Both the position numbers and the translations under genes were made by a program. The notes under the pieces were generated by a model. The model had not been told where the DNA came from and did no database searches. It saw only the letters and a list, made by a program, of their open reading frames with translations. A stretch of 29,616 nt of DNA from Dehalococcoidia bacterium (GTDB lineage Bacteria; Chloroflexota; Dehalococcoidia; Dehalococcoidales; Fen-1064): assembly GCA_030691775.1 (NCBI GenBank), contig JAUYDN010000006.1, positions 1 to 29,616 of the forward strand. Reading direction: 5' to 3'. This document shows positions 21,636 to 29,436 of this stretch, one piece after another; within the stretch, counting starts at the first letter, position 1, and the number at the start of each line of letters is the position of its first letter.

Positions 21636-23438
21636 GTGAAAAGGCGATTCATTTATGGCGTCCTCGGTATACTCGTAGCATCGACCATGGTGATGGTTGC
21701 GTGTCAACCCGCACAACCAACCCAGCAAGGCGGCAAAACTGTAACCGGTACTGTTACGCAAACGACTTCCCCCGTTGCGACCACTCCGACGACTACTCCG
21801 GCGAAAACTACCCAACCTGCCGCTACCGGTCCCAAATACGGCGGCACGCTCACACTCGTCTCCGGCATCGACCCGCTGGACTTCGACCAGGCATATAAGA
21901 CTGCCTGGCAATCAATAACGCTGGATTATACCAATGAGCCGCTGGTCGACCCGGACTGGACTAAAGGGCCAGCAGGGACAAAAGAAATCGGCCTGGGAGC
22001 CTATCCGCAGTACCCGGACAAATACTTCAAGGGTGCCAGTCTGGAGAGCTGGGACCTCTCCAACCCGCTTAAGTGGGTCTTCCGCGTGCGCAAAGGAGCG
22101 TATTTCCACAATAAACCTCCGGTCAACGGGCGTGAGATGGTGGCTGATGACGTTGCTGTAACCATCCGCCGTATGTTCTCCGAGCCGGGAAGCTGGCTGG
22201 TGGCGATGCCCATCAAACCAAAAGTATCCGTACAGGATAAATACACCGTCATCCTGGAATGGGGAAAGTTCGATTCCTCGATGTGGTTCAGGATTGTAGA
22301 CACCATCTTCGTTGTGCCCAAGGAGCTGGTGAGGGATGCCCAGGACAAGGAAAACCAGCTTCTAAGGGACTGGAAGAATGCCTGTGGCACAGGACCCTTT
22401 ATGCTGGTGGACTGGGTCAAAGGTAGCTCGGTGACGTTCCAGAAAAACCCGAATTACTGGGGGTTCGACCCGTTCAATCCGCAGAACCGACTGCCCTATA
22501 TCGATAAGATTTCTACCCTTATCATTCCGGATCCATCTACCAGCCTGGCGGCGTTGAGGACCGCCAAGCTAGATGTCAGGACGGTGGTCTGGGCGGATGT
22601 TCCCAACCTGGACAAATCAAACCCCGAACTCCGCAAGCGGGAACTCTTCGCCAACTACTCACTGGAGATGACACCGCGCACGGATGTTCAGCCGTTCGAT
22701 AACAAAAAGGTGCGGCAGGCGCTCTCCATGGCGATCAACCGTGATGTCATCATGAAGGACCTGATGGGCGGTCACGCCAATTACCTGAACCGGTTCTTCA
22801 ACCCGTTCGACATCGGCGTGTACACAGCCTACGAGAACTTGCCGGCAAACATCAAGGAAACACTGACCTACAATCCGGACAAAGCAAAGAAACTGCTCGC
22901 GGAAGCCGGTTATCCCAACGGGTTCCAGACATCCGTCATGTACGTCGCCACCAACGCACAGCACGAAGAGGTGGTCTCGTTAATCAAGGCGGACTGGGAA
23001 AAGATTGGTGTGAAACTTACCCTCGACCCGCGTGAGTCCGCTGTCTTTACCAGCGTTAACTATGCGCGGACTTTCCCGGGTCTCCAGATATGGGGTTATG
23101 GTAATGCCACGGCGCTCAATAATATGGATATCTTTATGAGCGGTCATTACTCCAATATCGCCGGGGTCAAAGACGCATGGTGGGACCAGAAACGTACCGA
23201 AGCTCTGACAACTGCGGATGAAGCGGCGCGCAATACTATCCTCAAAGAGATAAGTAGCTACGCTCTCGAACAAATGTACGTCATCCCATTACCTTCGCCG
23301 TCTACTTTCCTGTACTGGCAACCGTGGATTAACCAGTACGAAGGGTCTTACATGTCCGGCACCTATCACTATATCCGGCCCTTCCGCCAGGCGTGGATTG
23401 ACCAGGACCTCAGGTTTAAGTTGACCGGTAAGCGGTAG
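21636..23438 (+). CDS. ABC transporter substrate-binding lipoprotein, family 5, partner of the permease pair
   Basis: This 600-aa binding protein has a signal helix (FIYGVLGILVASTMVMVAC) ending in the lipobox VMVAC, and a Thr/Pro-rich linker to about residue 60. The family-5 body follows, with YGGTLTLV, FRVRKGAYFHNKPPVNGREM, GTGPFMLVDWV, KKVRQALSMAINRDV and KAKKLLAEAGYPNGF. GTG 21636 is chosen because GGAGG (21621-21625) is well placed; the open frame back to 21585 would put a charged tail before the signal. It shares layout and many motifs with the protein at 14509-16344, so the two are paralogues. Position after DppB and DppC makes it their cognate binder; the ligand may be peptides or another solute of the family. 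Confidence 0.92.
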   Translation: MKRRFIYGVLGILVASTMVMVACQPAQPTQQGGKTVTGTVTQTTSPVATTPTTTPAKTTQPAATGPKYGGTLTLVSGIDPLDFDQAYKTAWQSITLDYTNEPLVDPDWTKGPAGTKEIGLGAYPQYPDKYFKGASLESWDLSNPLKWVFRVRKGAYFHNKPPVNGREMVADDVAVTIRRMFSEPGSWLVAMPIKPKVSVQDKYTVILEWGKFDSSMWFRIVDTIFVVPKELVRDAQDKENQLLRDWKNACGTGPFMLVDWVKGSSVTFQKNPNYWGFDPFNPQNRLPYIDKISTLIIPDPSTSLAALRTAKLDVRTVVWADVPNLDKSNPELRKRELFANYSLEMTPRTDVQPFDNKKVRQALSMAINRDVIMKDLMGGHANYLNRFFNPFDIGVYTAYENLPANIKETLTYNPDKAKKLLAEAGYPNGFQTSVMYVATNAQHEEVVSLIKADWEKIGVKLTLDPRESAVFTSVNYARTFPGLQIWGYGNATALNNMDIFMSGHYSNIAGVKDAWWDQKRTEALTTADEAARNTILKEISSYALEQMYVIPLPSPSTFLYWQPWINQYEGSYMSGTYHYIRPFRQAWIDQDLRFKLTGKR

Positions 23439-23466
23439 ACCCGTACCGGTAGATGGATACGTTGCA

Positions 23467-23504
23467 GGGAAGCCGCGGTTAACCGCGGCTTCCCTTTCTT
23501 TTTT
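23467..23504 (+). terminator. Rho-independent terminator after the transporter operon
   Basis: A perfect 14-bp stem (GGGAAGCCGCGGTT with its complement, 23467-23494) is followed by TTTCTTTTTT, 28 bases after the stop of the binding-protein gene. This is a textbook intrinsic terminator. Confidence 0.92.
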
Positions 23505-23628
23505 GAGGCATGGGAGAGGCAAAAAAATCCCGACGGGTAGAGTTACCGAGATTTCGGGCGGAGCCACATCCCCGCAGATTGACCAAAACGCAACCATACC
23601 GTAGAATTGAATAGGTAGGGGTAATAGT

Positions 23629-24891
23629 TTGTATCAAAAAGTTACGCTGGACAACGGTCTAAAAATAATCACCAGCCCGATGCCCCACACCCGGTCAGTG
23701 TCAGTTTGTATCTACCTCGGGGCAGGTTCACGCTACGAATCCGACGCCGAAGCGGGTGTATCTCATTTCATCGAACACCTCTGTTTCAGAGGTACGGAAA
23801 AACGCCACAGCGCCAAAGATATATCAACGGCAATCGAAGGGTTGGGGGGCATTCTCAACGGTGGTACGGATAAAGAGCTGACCGTTTACTGGTGCAAGGT
23901 GGCAATGCACCATTTCCCTCTTGCCCTCGATGTGCTTGCCGATATGGTGTTGAACTCACGCATCGAGTCCCGCGACCTCGAGCGGGAACGCAAGGTCATT
24001 ATCGAAGAAATAGGTATGAGCCGTGATTCTCCACACCAGCTTGTGGGGATGCTCATCGATGAGCTACTCTGGCCGAAGCACCCGCTGGGGCGTGACGTGG
24101 CGGGTAGCAAAGAGAGCGTGGCCGGTATCGACCGCCAGCAAGTGCTGGACTTTATCGCCTGTGAGTATACGCCGCAGAATACCGTCGTCAGCATCGCCGG
24201 TAATGTTTCTCATGACGTTGCCATCGAGAATGTCGGCAAAACGCTAGGCGGCTGGACTAACAAGCATCGATGTTTAACCTATCTGCCCTACGAAGAAACC
24301 GTAAACCCTCAGGTGAGGGTAGAGGTCCGCGATACGGAGCAGAGCCACCTTTGCCTGGCGCTACCCGGGGTGTCATTGCTTGACCCGCGCCGTTTCACGC
24401 TCGACTTGCTGAACGTAATCCTCGGTGAGGGAATGAGTAGTCGGCTGTTCCTGGAGGTGCGCGACCGGCTGGGACTGGCTTACAACATCCATAGCTACCT
24501 CGACCATTTCCATGATTCCGGAGCATTGACGGTCTATGCCGGGGTGGAACCGAAAAACCTGGCGGTCGGCATCGAGGCTGTTCTGAAACAGCTCGCCTGT
24601 CTCAAGGAGCCGGTGCCTCAGGAAGAGCTCACCAAGGCAAAGGAGCTTTCTAAAGGCAGGCTTTCGCTCCGTATGGAGGACAGCCGCAGTGTGGCGGGGT
24701 GGACGGGTGGCCAAGAGATACTGAACGGCTCTATCCTGACCGTTGAAGAGGTCGTCAACCGCATCGATGCAATCACAGCAGAAGATATGGCAGAACTAGC
24801 GCGGGAACTTTTTGTTAGCGAACGGCTACGTCTCTCCGTGGTGGGTCCTGTCAAAACAGAGTGCAAACTGGCTGACCTGCTGGAGATTTAG
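23629..24891 (+). CDS. M16-family zinc protease (processing-peptidase-like)
   Basis: This 420-aa protein has the inverted zinc motif HFIEH: His46, catalytic Glu49 and His50. The third ligand is Glu126 in ERKVIIEEI, 76 residues later, the usual spacing. N-terminal LDNGLKIITSPMPHTRSVSV and C-terminal GEGMSSRLFLEVRDRLGLAY are typical of the short M16B group related to mitochondrial processing peptidase and bacterial YmxG/PepR-like proteases. Such enzymes degrade small peptides or process precursors in the cytoplasm. The start is TTG 23629 behind AGGTAGGGG. It stands alone after the transporter terminator; a link to peptide uptake by the neighbouring family-5 system is suggestive only. All key residues are present. 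Confidence 0.93.
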   Translation: MYQKVTLDNGLKIITSPMPHTRSVSVCIYLGAGSRYESDAEAGVSHFIEHLCFRGTEKRHSAKDISTAIEGLGGILNGGTDKELTVYWCKVAMHHFPLALDVLADMVLNSRIESRDLERERKVIIEEIGMSRDSPHQLVGMLIDELLWPKHPLGRDVAGSKESVAGIDRQQVLDFIACEYTPQNTVVSIAGNVSHDVAIENVGKTLGGWTNKHRCLTYLPYEETVNPQVRVEVRDTEQSHLCLALPGVSLLDPRRFTLDLLNVILGEGMSSRLFLEVRDRLGLAYNIHSYLDHFHDSGALTVYAGVEPKNLAVGIEAVLKQLACLKEPVPQEELTKAKELSKGRLSLRMEDSRSVAGWTGGQEILNGSILTVEEVVNRIDAITAEDMAELARELFVSERLRLSVVGPVKTECKLADLLEI

Positions 24892-24945
24892 CTTACCGGT
24901 GTGAAATCGGCACAGTTCTCCTCCCTTGTTATCATATATCAGCCC

Positions 24946-25172
24946 GCCTGTATAAATGTGTCCTGCGCCAGGTCTCGCGCCAGTTCCATATCCCCCGTCA
25001 GCCTGTAAAGGTAACGGACCAAAGGCGCCTGGTAATATTCCACGATAGCACCGAAAGCTCCGGTATTCCCGGCGCGTACCGCAGCGATTACGGGTTGTTA
25101 TTCCAGCAAACGGCGCCCTTTCATCCGTTCAGTTATTATAATGAGCGGCGAGGTAAAAAGCGGATGGGGTTA
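24946..25172 (-). pseudogene. 5' fragment of an ECF sigma-factor gene, copy A (dead)
   Basis: This 227-bp segment is almost identical to 26001-26226. On the reverse strand it encodes the start of sigma region 2 (AVRAGNTGAFGAIVEYYQ, then LTGDMELARDLAQDTFIQA). The codon that reads GAA in copy B is TAA here, giving a stop at the fourth position, and the frame ends after FIQA. It contains promoter-proximal DNA and about the first 55 codons only. Regions 3 and 4 are absent. It lies directly upstream of the mazEF-type pair. Confidence 0.75.
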
Positions 25173-25244
25173 GAGTCTATATTTTCAGCATATTATGTTA
25201 CAGCTTTAACATTGTCGAACAACTTTCCGCCATTCGTTTGGTGG

Positions 25245-25273
25245 TTGACTTATTGTACGTGCGAGAGTATGAT
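25245..25273 (+). promoter_or_regulatory. Promoter of the mazEF-type toxin-antitoxin pair
   Basis: TTGACT (25245-25250) and TATGAT (25268-25273) are exactly 17 bases apart, 34 bases upstream of the antitoxin ATG. RHH antitoxins usually bind such a promoter to repress their own operon. Confidence 0.7.
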
Positions 25274-25307
25274 TAATACTGCTTATAAAAAGTTATGGAG
25301 AATCGGT

Positions 25308-25565
25308 ATGGGTAATCGAACAATAAAAATCACGCTTAGCGTTCCTCAAGAATTGGTAGAAGTAGCAGATAAGATAGCCAGAGAGAAAAAGACCAGCCGA
25401 AGTAAGGTAGTCACTTCATGTCTCGAGGAGTTCGCCAAACAGAGGTTGCAGAAGGAACTTGAAGAAGGTTACCGGGCAATGGCGAAGATAAATAAACAAA
25501 CAGCTACCGAAACTTTTGAAGCCCAGCGAGAAGTAATAATGGGTACCGGCAGAAAACATGAATGA
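25308..25565 (+). CDS. Ribbon-helix-helix antitoxin (MazE/CopG-like)
   Basis: This 85-aa protein has an RHH fold at its start: the strand RTIKITLSVPQELVEVADK, and helices around AREKKTSRSKVVTSCLEEF. A charged C-terminal tail (ELEEGYRAMAKINKQTATE) is of the kind that wraps around the toxin. ATG 25308 is chosen because GGAG (25297-25300) and a good promoter lie before it; the long open frame back to 25095 runs through promoter and repeat DNA. Its end overlaps the toxin start by 8 bases, the usual arrangement for coupled expression. It should neutralise the MazF-type endoribonuclease and repress the operon. Confidence 0.88.
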   Translation: MGNRTIKITLSVPQELVEVADKIAREKKTSRSKVVTSCLEEFAKQRLQKELEEGYRAMAKINKQTATETFEAQREVIMGTGRKHE

Positions 25566-25902
25566 AATAAAACGCGGAGAGATATACTGGGTGAGCTGGA
25601 ATCCGGCAAGAGGTAGCGAACAAAGCGGACACCGACCGGCTCTCGTTATTCAAAATGATACGGGCAACCGCACAAGCCCGACTACCATTGTCGCGGCTGT
25701 GACGACATCTTCAGGTAAGTCCTACCCGTTCATGGTACCGGTTTCATTGAAAGAAAGCAGACTACCGAAAGATAGCGTCATTAATCTTTCCCAGATCGTG
25801 ACCGTGGACAAAGGAAGGCTTGGAGCCAGGTGTGGGGTGTTGGGTCATGAGAAGATGGCGGAAGTGGATAAAGCCATTAAAGTGAGCCTGGGGCTTGAGT
25901 AA
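25558..25902 (+). CDS. mazF: MazF/PemK-family toxin (mRNA endoribonuclease)
   Basis: This 114-aa protein has the MazF pattern throughout: IKRGEIYWVSWNPARGSEQSG at the start, HRPALVIQNDTGN, TIVAAVTTSS, and the later segments LPKDSVINLSQIVTVDKGRLG. Arg25 (in the GHRPALV motif, after the SH3-like strand) and the Thr/Ser of VTTSSG are the expected catalytic positions. Members cleave single-stranded RNA at short motifs and halt growth. It follows the RHH antitoxin with an 8-base overlap. The pair sits between two direct repeats of a sigma-gene fragment, which suggests it was inserted or duplicated as a unit. Confidence 0.93.
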   Translation: MNEIKRGEIYWVSWNPARGSEQSGHRPALVIQNDTGNRTSPTTIVAAVTTSSGKSYPFMVPVSLKESRLPKDSVINLSQIVTVDKGRLGARCGVLGHEKMAEVDKAIKVSLGLE

Positions 25903-25905
25903 CAG

Positions 25906-25990
25906 TGGGGTGGATGAAACCCACCAAAATCGAGAATTACGAATATTCGGTTGGTTTCGTTCGTTTTTAGCGAGACAACACCCACCTTAC
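25906..25990. repeat. MITE-like remnant next to sigma fragment B
   Basis: GTGGGGTGG with GAAACCCACC at the left and CACCCACCTTAC at the right give partly inverted ends of an element of about 85 bp with no gene. The style recalls the GGGTGGGTT-ended elements at 16.7-17.1 kb. It joins directly to the truncated 3' side of the sigma fragment at 26001, so its insertion may have cut the sigma gene. Confidence 0.4.
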
Positions 25991-26164
25991 AAACTTGTAA
26001 GCCTGTATGAAGGTGTCCTGCGCCAGGTCTCGCGCCAGTTCCATGTCCCCCGTCAACCGGTAAAGGTAACGGACCAAAGGCGCCTGGTAATATTCTACGA
26101 TAGCACCGAAAGCTCCGGTATTCCCGGCGCGCACCGCAGTGATTATGGATTGTTCTTCCAGCAA
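25967..26164 (-). pseudogene. 5' fragment of an ECF sigma-factor gene, copy B
   Basis: A TTG start at 26164 opens 65 codons. They give the beginning of sigma region 2 (EEQSIITAVRAGNTGAFGAI, YYQAPLVRYLYRLTGDMELA, RDLAQDTFIQAYKFV), then an unrelated tail of seven residues from the adjoining repeat. Full ECF sigma factors are about 180 residues, so regions 3 and 4 are missing and no function is expected, unless the truncated piece still binds core polymerase. The 226 bp at 26001-26226, including the upstream region, match copy A. The repeat ends at the stop codon of the PIN gene. Confidence 0.8.
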
Positions 26165-26224
26165 ACGGCGCCCTTTTCATCCGTTCAGTTATGATAATGC
26201 GCGGGGAAGTAAAAAGCGGAGGGG

Positions 26225-26662
26225 TTAAACGTCGAATTCTTTTACAAACTGTGCCGGGGTGACAATCTTGAGTCTCGCTTTCTTTACTGTTGCCTTGTTT
26301 GCAAAAAAATGCTTATCGCCGGTCACCAGATAGTCCGGTTTAATAGTTACAGCGGATGCCAATATGGCGGCATCCGCTACATCGATTACCTTGGACCAGC
26401 GGGCGATTTCTGCGGCGGTTGGGTCCTTCACAATGACAGGCGGTGAATTGAGAAGCAGTATTCTGAAAGCGGGCAATGCTACCGGGAGTTTTTCTTTAAT
26501 GGTCCGTACTACCTCTTCAAGGACGAGTTGGGAGACGACAATCCTGATTTTACCCGTGATATAGTGTTTCAATATCCGCCCTGAAGGTCCATTCGGAGAA
26601 TACAATCCGGAGAAGAGAACGTTGGTGTCCAGAAAGACAAGCGGGCTAGGCTTTGCGGGCAT
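26225..26662 (-). CDS. PIN-domain ribonuclease toxin (VapC-like)
   Basis: This 145-aa protein has PIN-domain acidic residues in place: LDTNVLFSGL (first Asp), LVLEEVVRTI (Glu), DVADAAILASA (Asp) and LVTGDKHFF (last Asp), which coordinate Mg2+ or Mn2+ for RNA cleavage. Length and fold fit the VapC-like COG1569-type group. Its start overlaps the end of the AbrB-type gene by 17 bases, so the two form a toxin-antitoxin operon. The stop codon touches the end of the sigma-fragment repeat B, suggesting that the repeat boundary coincided with, or trimmed, the gene. The encoded C-terminus (PAQFVKEFDV) still looks natural. Confidence 0.88.
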   Translation of the reverse strand: MPAKPSPLVFLDTNVLFSGLYSPNGPSGRILKHYITGKIRIVVSQLVLEEVVRTIKEKLPVALPAFRILLLNSPPVIVKDPTAAEIARWSKVIDVADAAILASAVTIKPDYLVTGDKHFFANKATVKKARLKIVTPAQFVKEFDV

Positions 26663-26912
26663 GACGTTCCCTCAAAAGCTTTCGCCTTGTCTCCTTGCCT
26701 GCCTCTAGCAATTCTTCTTCTGTGATTCCGGAGCGTGAAAAAGCCTGTTGGATTTCCTTGAGGGCTTCCAGCGCGAGCGCTTTTTTGGGACGAGCAATGA
26801 GCACAGAATCCTCCAGGGTTAATTCCAGCCTGTCCCCGGGCTCAATGCCCAATTGCTTGCAGATTTCCTTCGGCAATGTTAATTGCCGTTTGAGGCGGAC
26901 AAGTACATCCAT
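26646..26912 (-). CDS. AbrB/MazE-type antitoxin (SpoVT-AbrB domain)
   Basis: This 88-aa protein starts with a swapped-hairpin AbrB domain: VRLKRQLTLPKEICKQLGI, EPGDRLELTLEDSVLIARPK. A helical, charged C-terminus (ALEALKEIQQAFSRSG, then EETRRKLLRERHARKA-like sequence) would contact the toxin. It should bind the operon promoter as well. It precedes and overlaps the PIN gene, the usual order. AGGTG-like sequence lies before the ATG. Confidence 0.88.
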   Translation of the reverse strand: MDVLVRLKRQLTLPKEICKQLGIEPGDRLELTLEDSVLIARPKKALALEALKEIQQAFSRSGITEEELLEAGKETRRKLLRERHARKA

Positions 26913-26997
26913 AGCACCTCCAGTCTAACGTAGGACGTAAGAGGTAAGACGTTAGATAACGATATTATGACAGGGAAACAACAGGTTGTCAATCCGG

Positions 26998-27031
26998 GCC
27001 TTCTGGATTCCCGTTCGAACCGGGAATGACA
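26998..27031. repeat. Short interspersed hairpin repeat (CTGGATTCC...GGAATGACA)
   Basis: CTGGATTCCCG and CCGGGAATGACA flank a 6-base loop. A relative at 27123-27151 has CTGGATTCCAGC and GCTGGAATGACA. These are dispersed hairpin repeats, found with others in the 378-base gene-free spacer 26913-27290; I see no gene there. Confidence 0.6.
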
Positions 27032-27122
27032 AAGGGCGTTCACTCGAGCGGAGTAATAGAATTCGGTGGGATACAAAGAGGGTAGAGATTGCTTCGGCTT
27101 CACCTTGCAATAATGAAGGTAC

Positions 27123-27151
27123 TCTGGATTCCAGCCTTCGCTGGAATGACA
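27123..27151. repeat. Short interspersed hairpin repeat, second copy
   Basis: The stem TTCCAGC/GCTGGAA with loop CTTC shares the outer CTGGATTCC and GGAATGACA with the copy at 26998-27031. The stem bases differ in a compensated way. Confidence 0.6.
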
Positions 27152-27165
27152 GGTGGGATACAAAG

Positions 27166-27195
27166 GAAGCTCCGCGTCTGAAGACGCGGAGCTTC
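27166..27195 (-). terminator. Hairpin downstream of groEL, probable terminator
   Basis: A perfect 14-bp stem (GAAGCTCCGCGTCT and its complement) with two unpaired bases lies about 95 bases after the groEL stop. On the reverse strand it is followed by CTTTGT, a poor T-run, so termination efficiency is uncertain. Confidence 0.5.
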
Positions 27196-27223
27196 GTCGT
27201 TTCCAGGGGTGGGGAAAAGGGGT

Positions 27224-27249
27224 TTCCCGCCTGCGCGGGAACAGGCTTG
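27224..27249. repeat. 26-bp hairpin repeat, copy 2
   Basis: TTCCCGC and GCGGGAA form a hairpin, followed by CAGGCTTG. It matches 10771-10796 with one mismatch. Confidence 0.6.
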
Positions 27250-27290
27250 ATTATTGATGTTTGAAGTTTGTTACTTACCAGCTTTGCTGG

Positions 27291-28916
27291 TTAGTACATT
27301 CCCTCCATACCGCCGCCGTAGGGCGACATACCGGGAGACTTTTCCTTCTCCGGGATATCAGCTACCAGCGACTCGGTGATGAGCACCATGCTGGCAATGG
27401 ACGCGGCATTCTGCAGGGCACTGCGCACGACTTTGGTCGGGTCGATGATACCCTTCTCAATCATATTGCCAAACTCGTCCTTTTCCGCATCGTAGCCGAA
27501 GCCTTTCTTGGCCTTCTTCACTGCATCGATGACCACAGAACCATCTTTGCCGGCATTGGTGGCTATCCAGCGGATTGGTTCCTCCACGGCCTTGCGGATA
27601 ATATCGATGCCGATAGCTTCATCACCCTCTACTTTTAACTTGTCCAGCGCCGGTAAAGCGTTCAGCAGACCGACCCCGCCGCCGGGAAGGATGCCCTCTT
27701 CGACCGCGGCGCGGGTAGCGGAGAGTGCGTCCTCGACTCTGTGCTTACGCTCTTTCAGTTCGATCTCAGTAGCGGCGCCCACTTTGATGACCGCCACGCC
27801 GCCGGAAAGCTTTGCCATGCGCTCCTGCAGTTTCTCGCGGTCGAAATCGGAGGTGGTCTCCTCGATTTGTGCCTTAATCTGCTTGATGCGTGCCTTGATG
27901 CCCGCCTCACTGCCTTTGCCCTCGACGATGGTGGTGTTATCTTTATCGGAGGTCACTCTGCGGGCGCGGCCCAGGTCTTCTACCGTCACGGAATCCAGCT
28001 TGCGGCCGACTTCCTCGGAGATGACCTTGCCACCGGTCAGGATGGCGATATCTTCGAGCATCGCCTTGCGCCGGTCGCCGAATCCGGGGGCTTTGACCGC
28101 CAGGACATTCAGCGTGCCGCGTAGTTTGTTGACGACGAGTGTCGCCAGCGCTTCGCCATCGACATCCTCGGCGATGAGGAGCAGGTTCTTGGAGGTCTGC
28201 AGGATTTTCTCCAGCGCGGGCAGGATATCCGCCACGGCGGAAATCCTTTTATCGGTAATCAGGATGTACGGGTCCTCGATGACGGCTTCCATCTTGTCGG
28301 CGTTGGTGATGAAGTAAGCGCTGACAAAACCGCGGTCGAACTGCATACCTTCCACGTACTCCGTCTCGTAGGTGATACCCTTGGACTCTTCGACGGTGAT
28401 AACGCCGTCCTTGCCCACTTTCTCCATTACCTCGGCGATGAGGTCGCCGATTTTCTTATCTTTTGCGGTGATGGTGGCAACCTGGGCGATTTGCTCTTTC
28501 CCCTTGACCTCGTTGGAGGCTCTCTTGAGCTCCGCGATAACGGTTTCAACCGCGATGGAAATACCGCGCTTCAGCGCTTGCGATTCCGCGCCGGCGGCAA
28601 TATTCTTAAAGCCCTGGGTAATAATTGCGTGGGCGAGAATGGTCGAGGTGGTGGTGCCATCGCCGCAATCATCGTTGGTTTTGCTGGCGGCTTCCTTGAC
28701 CATCTGGACGCCCATGTTCTCAAATGCGTCGGGTAGTTCAATGTCTTTGGCAATCGTCACGCCGTCATCGATGACGGCCGGGGCGCCCCATTTCTTGTCC
28801 AGCGCCACGCAATGTCCCTTCGGACCGAGCGTAACTTTGACGGCGTTCGCCAGGGTATCGATACCCTTCTTCAACGCATGCCGTACATCTTCACCAAAAA
28901 TAATCTGTTTTGCCAT
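27291..28916 (-). CDS. groEL: 60-kDa chaperonin GroEL
   Basis: This 541-aa protein is a full-length GroEL that assembles into the double-ring folding chamber with GroES as lid. The ATP site is intact: KVTLGPKGH near residue 30, GDGTTTSTILAHAI near 86, and ILPGGGVGLL near 410. The C-terminal tail is short (PYGGGMEGMY), with only a reduced Gly-Met repeat. GGAGGAGA stands before the ATG. It follows groES by 16 bases in one operon under the CIRCE-type element at 29277-29303. Overall sequence recalls Dehalococcoidia GroEL, which is part of the taxonomic argument. Confidence 0.99.
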   Translation of the reverse strand: MAKQIIFGEDVRHALKKGIDTLANAVKVTLGPKGHCVALDKKWGAPAVIDDGVTIAKDIELPDAFENMGVQMVKEAASKTNDDCGDGTTTSTILAHAIITQGFKNIAAGAESQALKRGISIAVETVIAELKRASNEVKGKEQIAQVATITAKDKKIGDLIAEVMEKVGKDGVITVEESKGITYETEYVEGMQFDRGFVSAYFITNADKMEAVIEDPYILITDKRISAVADILPALEKILQTSKNLLLIAEDVDGEALATLVVNKLRGTLNVLAVKAPGFGDRRKAMLEDIAILTGGKVISEEVGRKLDSVTVEDLGRARRVTSDKDNTTIVEGKGSEAGIKARIKQIKAQIEETTSDFDREKLQERMAKLSGGVAVIKVGAATEIELKERKHRVEDALSATRAAVEEGILPGGGVGLLNALPALDKLKVEGDEAIGIDIIRKAVEEPIRWIATNAGKDGSVVIDAVKKAKKGFGYDAEKDEFGNMIEKGIIDPTKVVRSALQNAASIASMVLITESLVADIPEKEKSPGMSPYGGGMEGMY

Positions 28917-28932
28917 TATCTCCTCCTGTCAG

Positions 28933-29244
28933 TCAACCAGTCTTTTTTTTTGTGGTCTTTTTGGCGAGAATATCGGATTCCCGCATGATGATAAGCTCTT
29001 CATCATCGACCTTGATTTCCGAGCCACTGTACTTCCCGTAAATGATGATGTCTCCGACCTCGACATCCATAGGGATGCGCTTGCCCTCATCGGTAACTCT
29101 GCCTGGACCTACAGCAATCACTTTGCCTTCCTGCGGTTTCTCTTTGGCAGTATCCGGCAGGTAGATACCGCTCTTGGTCTTTTCTTCGGATTGCGTGGGT
29201 TTCACAACCAGGCGGTCGCCCATCGGTTGTAGTTTTACAGCCAT
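28933..29244 (-). CDS. groES: 10-kDa co-chaperonin GroES
   Basis: This 103-aa protein is the heptameric lid of GroEL. KLQPMGDRLVVKPTQSEEKT at the start, the mobile loop around KTKSGIYLPDTAKEK with its hydrophobic IYL contact, and the end DEELIIMRESDILA are typical. A basic tail (KKTTKKKTG) is longer than in most GroES. GAGGAG precedes the ATG. It is the first gene of the groESL operon, with the CIRCE-type element and promoter directly upstream. Confidence 0.99.
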   Translation of the reverse strand: MAVKLQPMGDRLVVKPTQSEEKTKSGIYLPDTAKEKPQEGKVIAVGPGRVTDEGKRIPMDVEVGDIIIYGKYSGSEIKVDDEELIIMRESDILAKKTTKKKTG

Positions 29245-29276
29245 TGTGTTTACTCCTCTTTCACCTCGCTCAAATT

Positions 29277-29303
29277 TTAGCAGTCTCTTGGGGAGACTGC
29301 TAA
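29277..29303. promoter_or_regulatory. CIRCE-type operator (HrcA site), variant arms
   Basis: TTAGCAGTC (29277-29285) and GACTGCTAA (29295-29303) are exact inverted repeats around nine bases. The classical CIRCE is TTAGCACTC-N9-GAGTGCTAA, so length, spacing and 16 of 18 arm bases agree. The C to G change in one arm is matched in the other. It lies directly upstream of groES, where HrcA represses; hrcA is not in the window. Confidence 0.9.
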
Positions 29304-29306
29304 TCT

Positions 29307-29335
29307 ATAATAACCTACCCGTAAAACAAGCGCAA
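29307..29335 (-). promoter_or_regulatory. Promoter of groESL
   Basis: Reverse-strand TTGCGC (29330-29335) and TATTAT (29307-29312) are 17 bases apart, ending just before the CIRCE element. Transcription would start within the operator, as expected for HrcA control. Confidence 0.55.
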
Positions 29336-29436
29336 CTTAATTGACAGCCATTTACAACCAATTACGGTAAAAGAAAATGATATATCTTTAAAAATTAGCC
29401 GATAACTAGCCTGTGTAAATACAAAAAATTGAAAAT

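Noticed and set aside
25095..25307. N-terminal extension of the RHH antitoxin frame back to 25095
   Set aside because: The extension covers the sigma-fragment repeat and the TTGACT/TATGAT promoter. The ATG at 25308 has its own ribosome site.
27508..28317. Long forward-strand ORF opposite groEL
   Set aside because: It is an antisense shadow of a highly conserved GC-rich gene; its Ser/Leu-rich translation matches no family.
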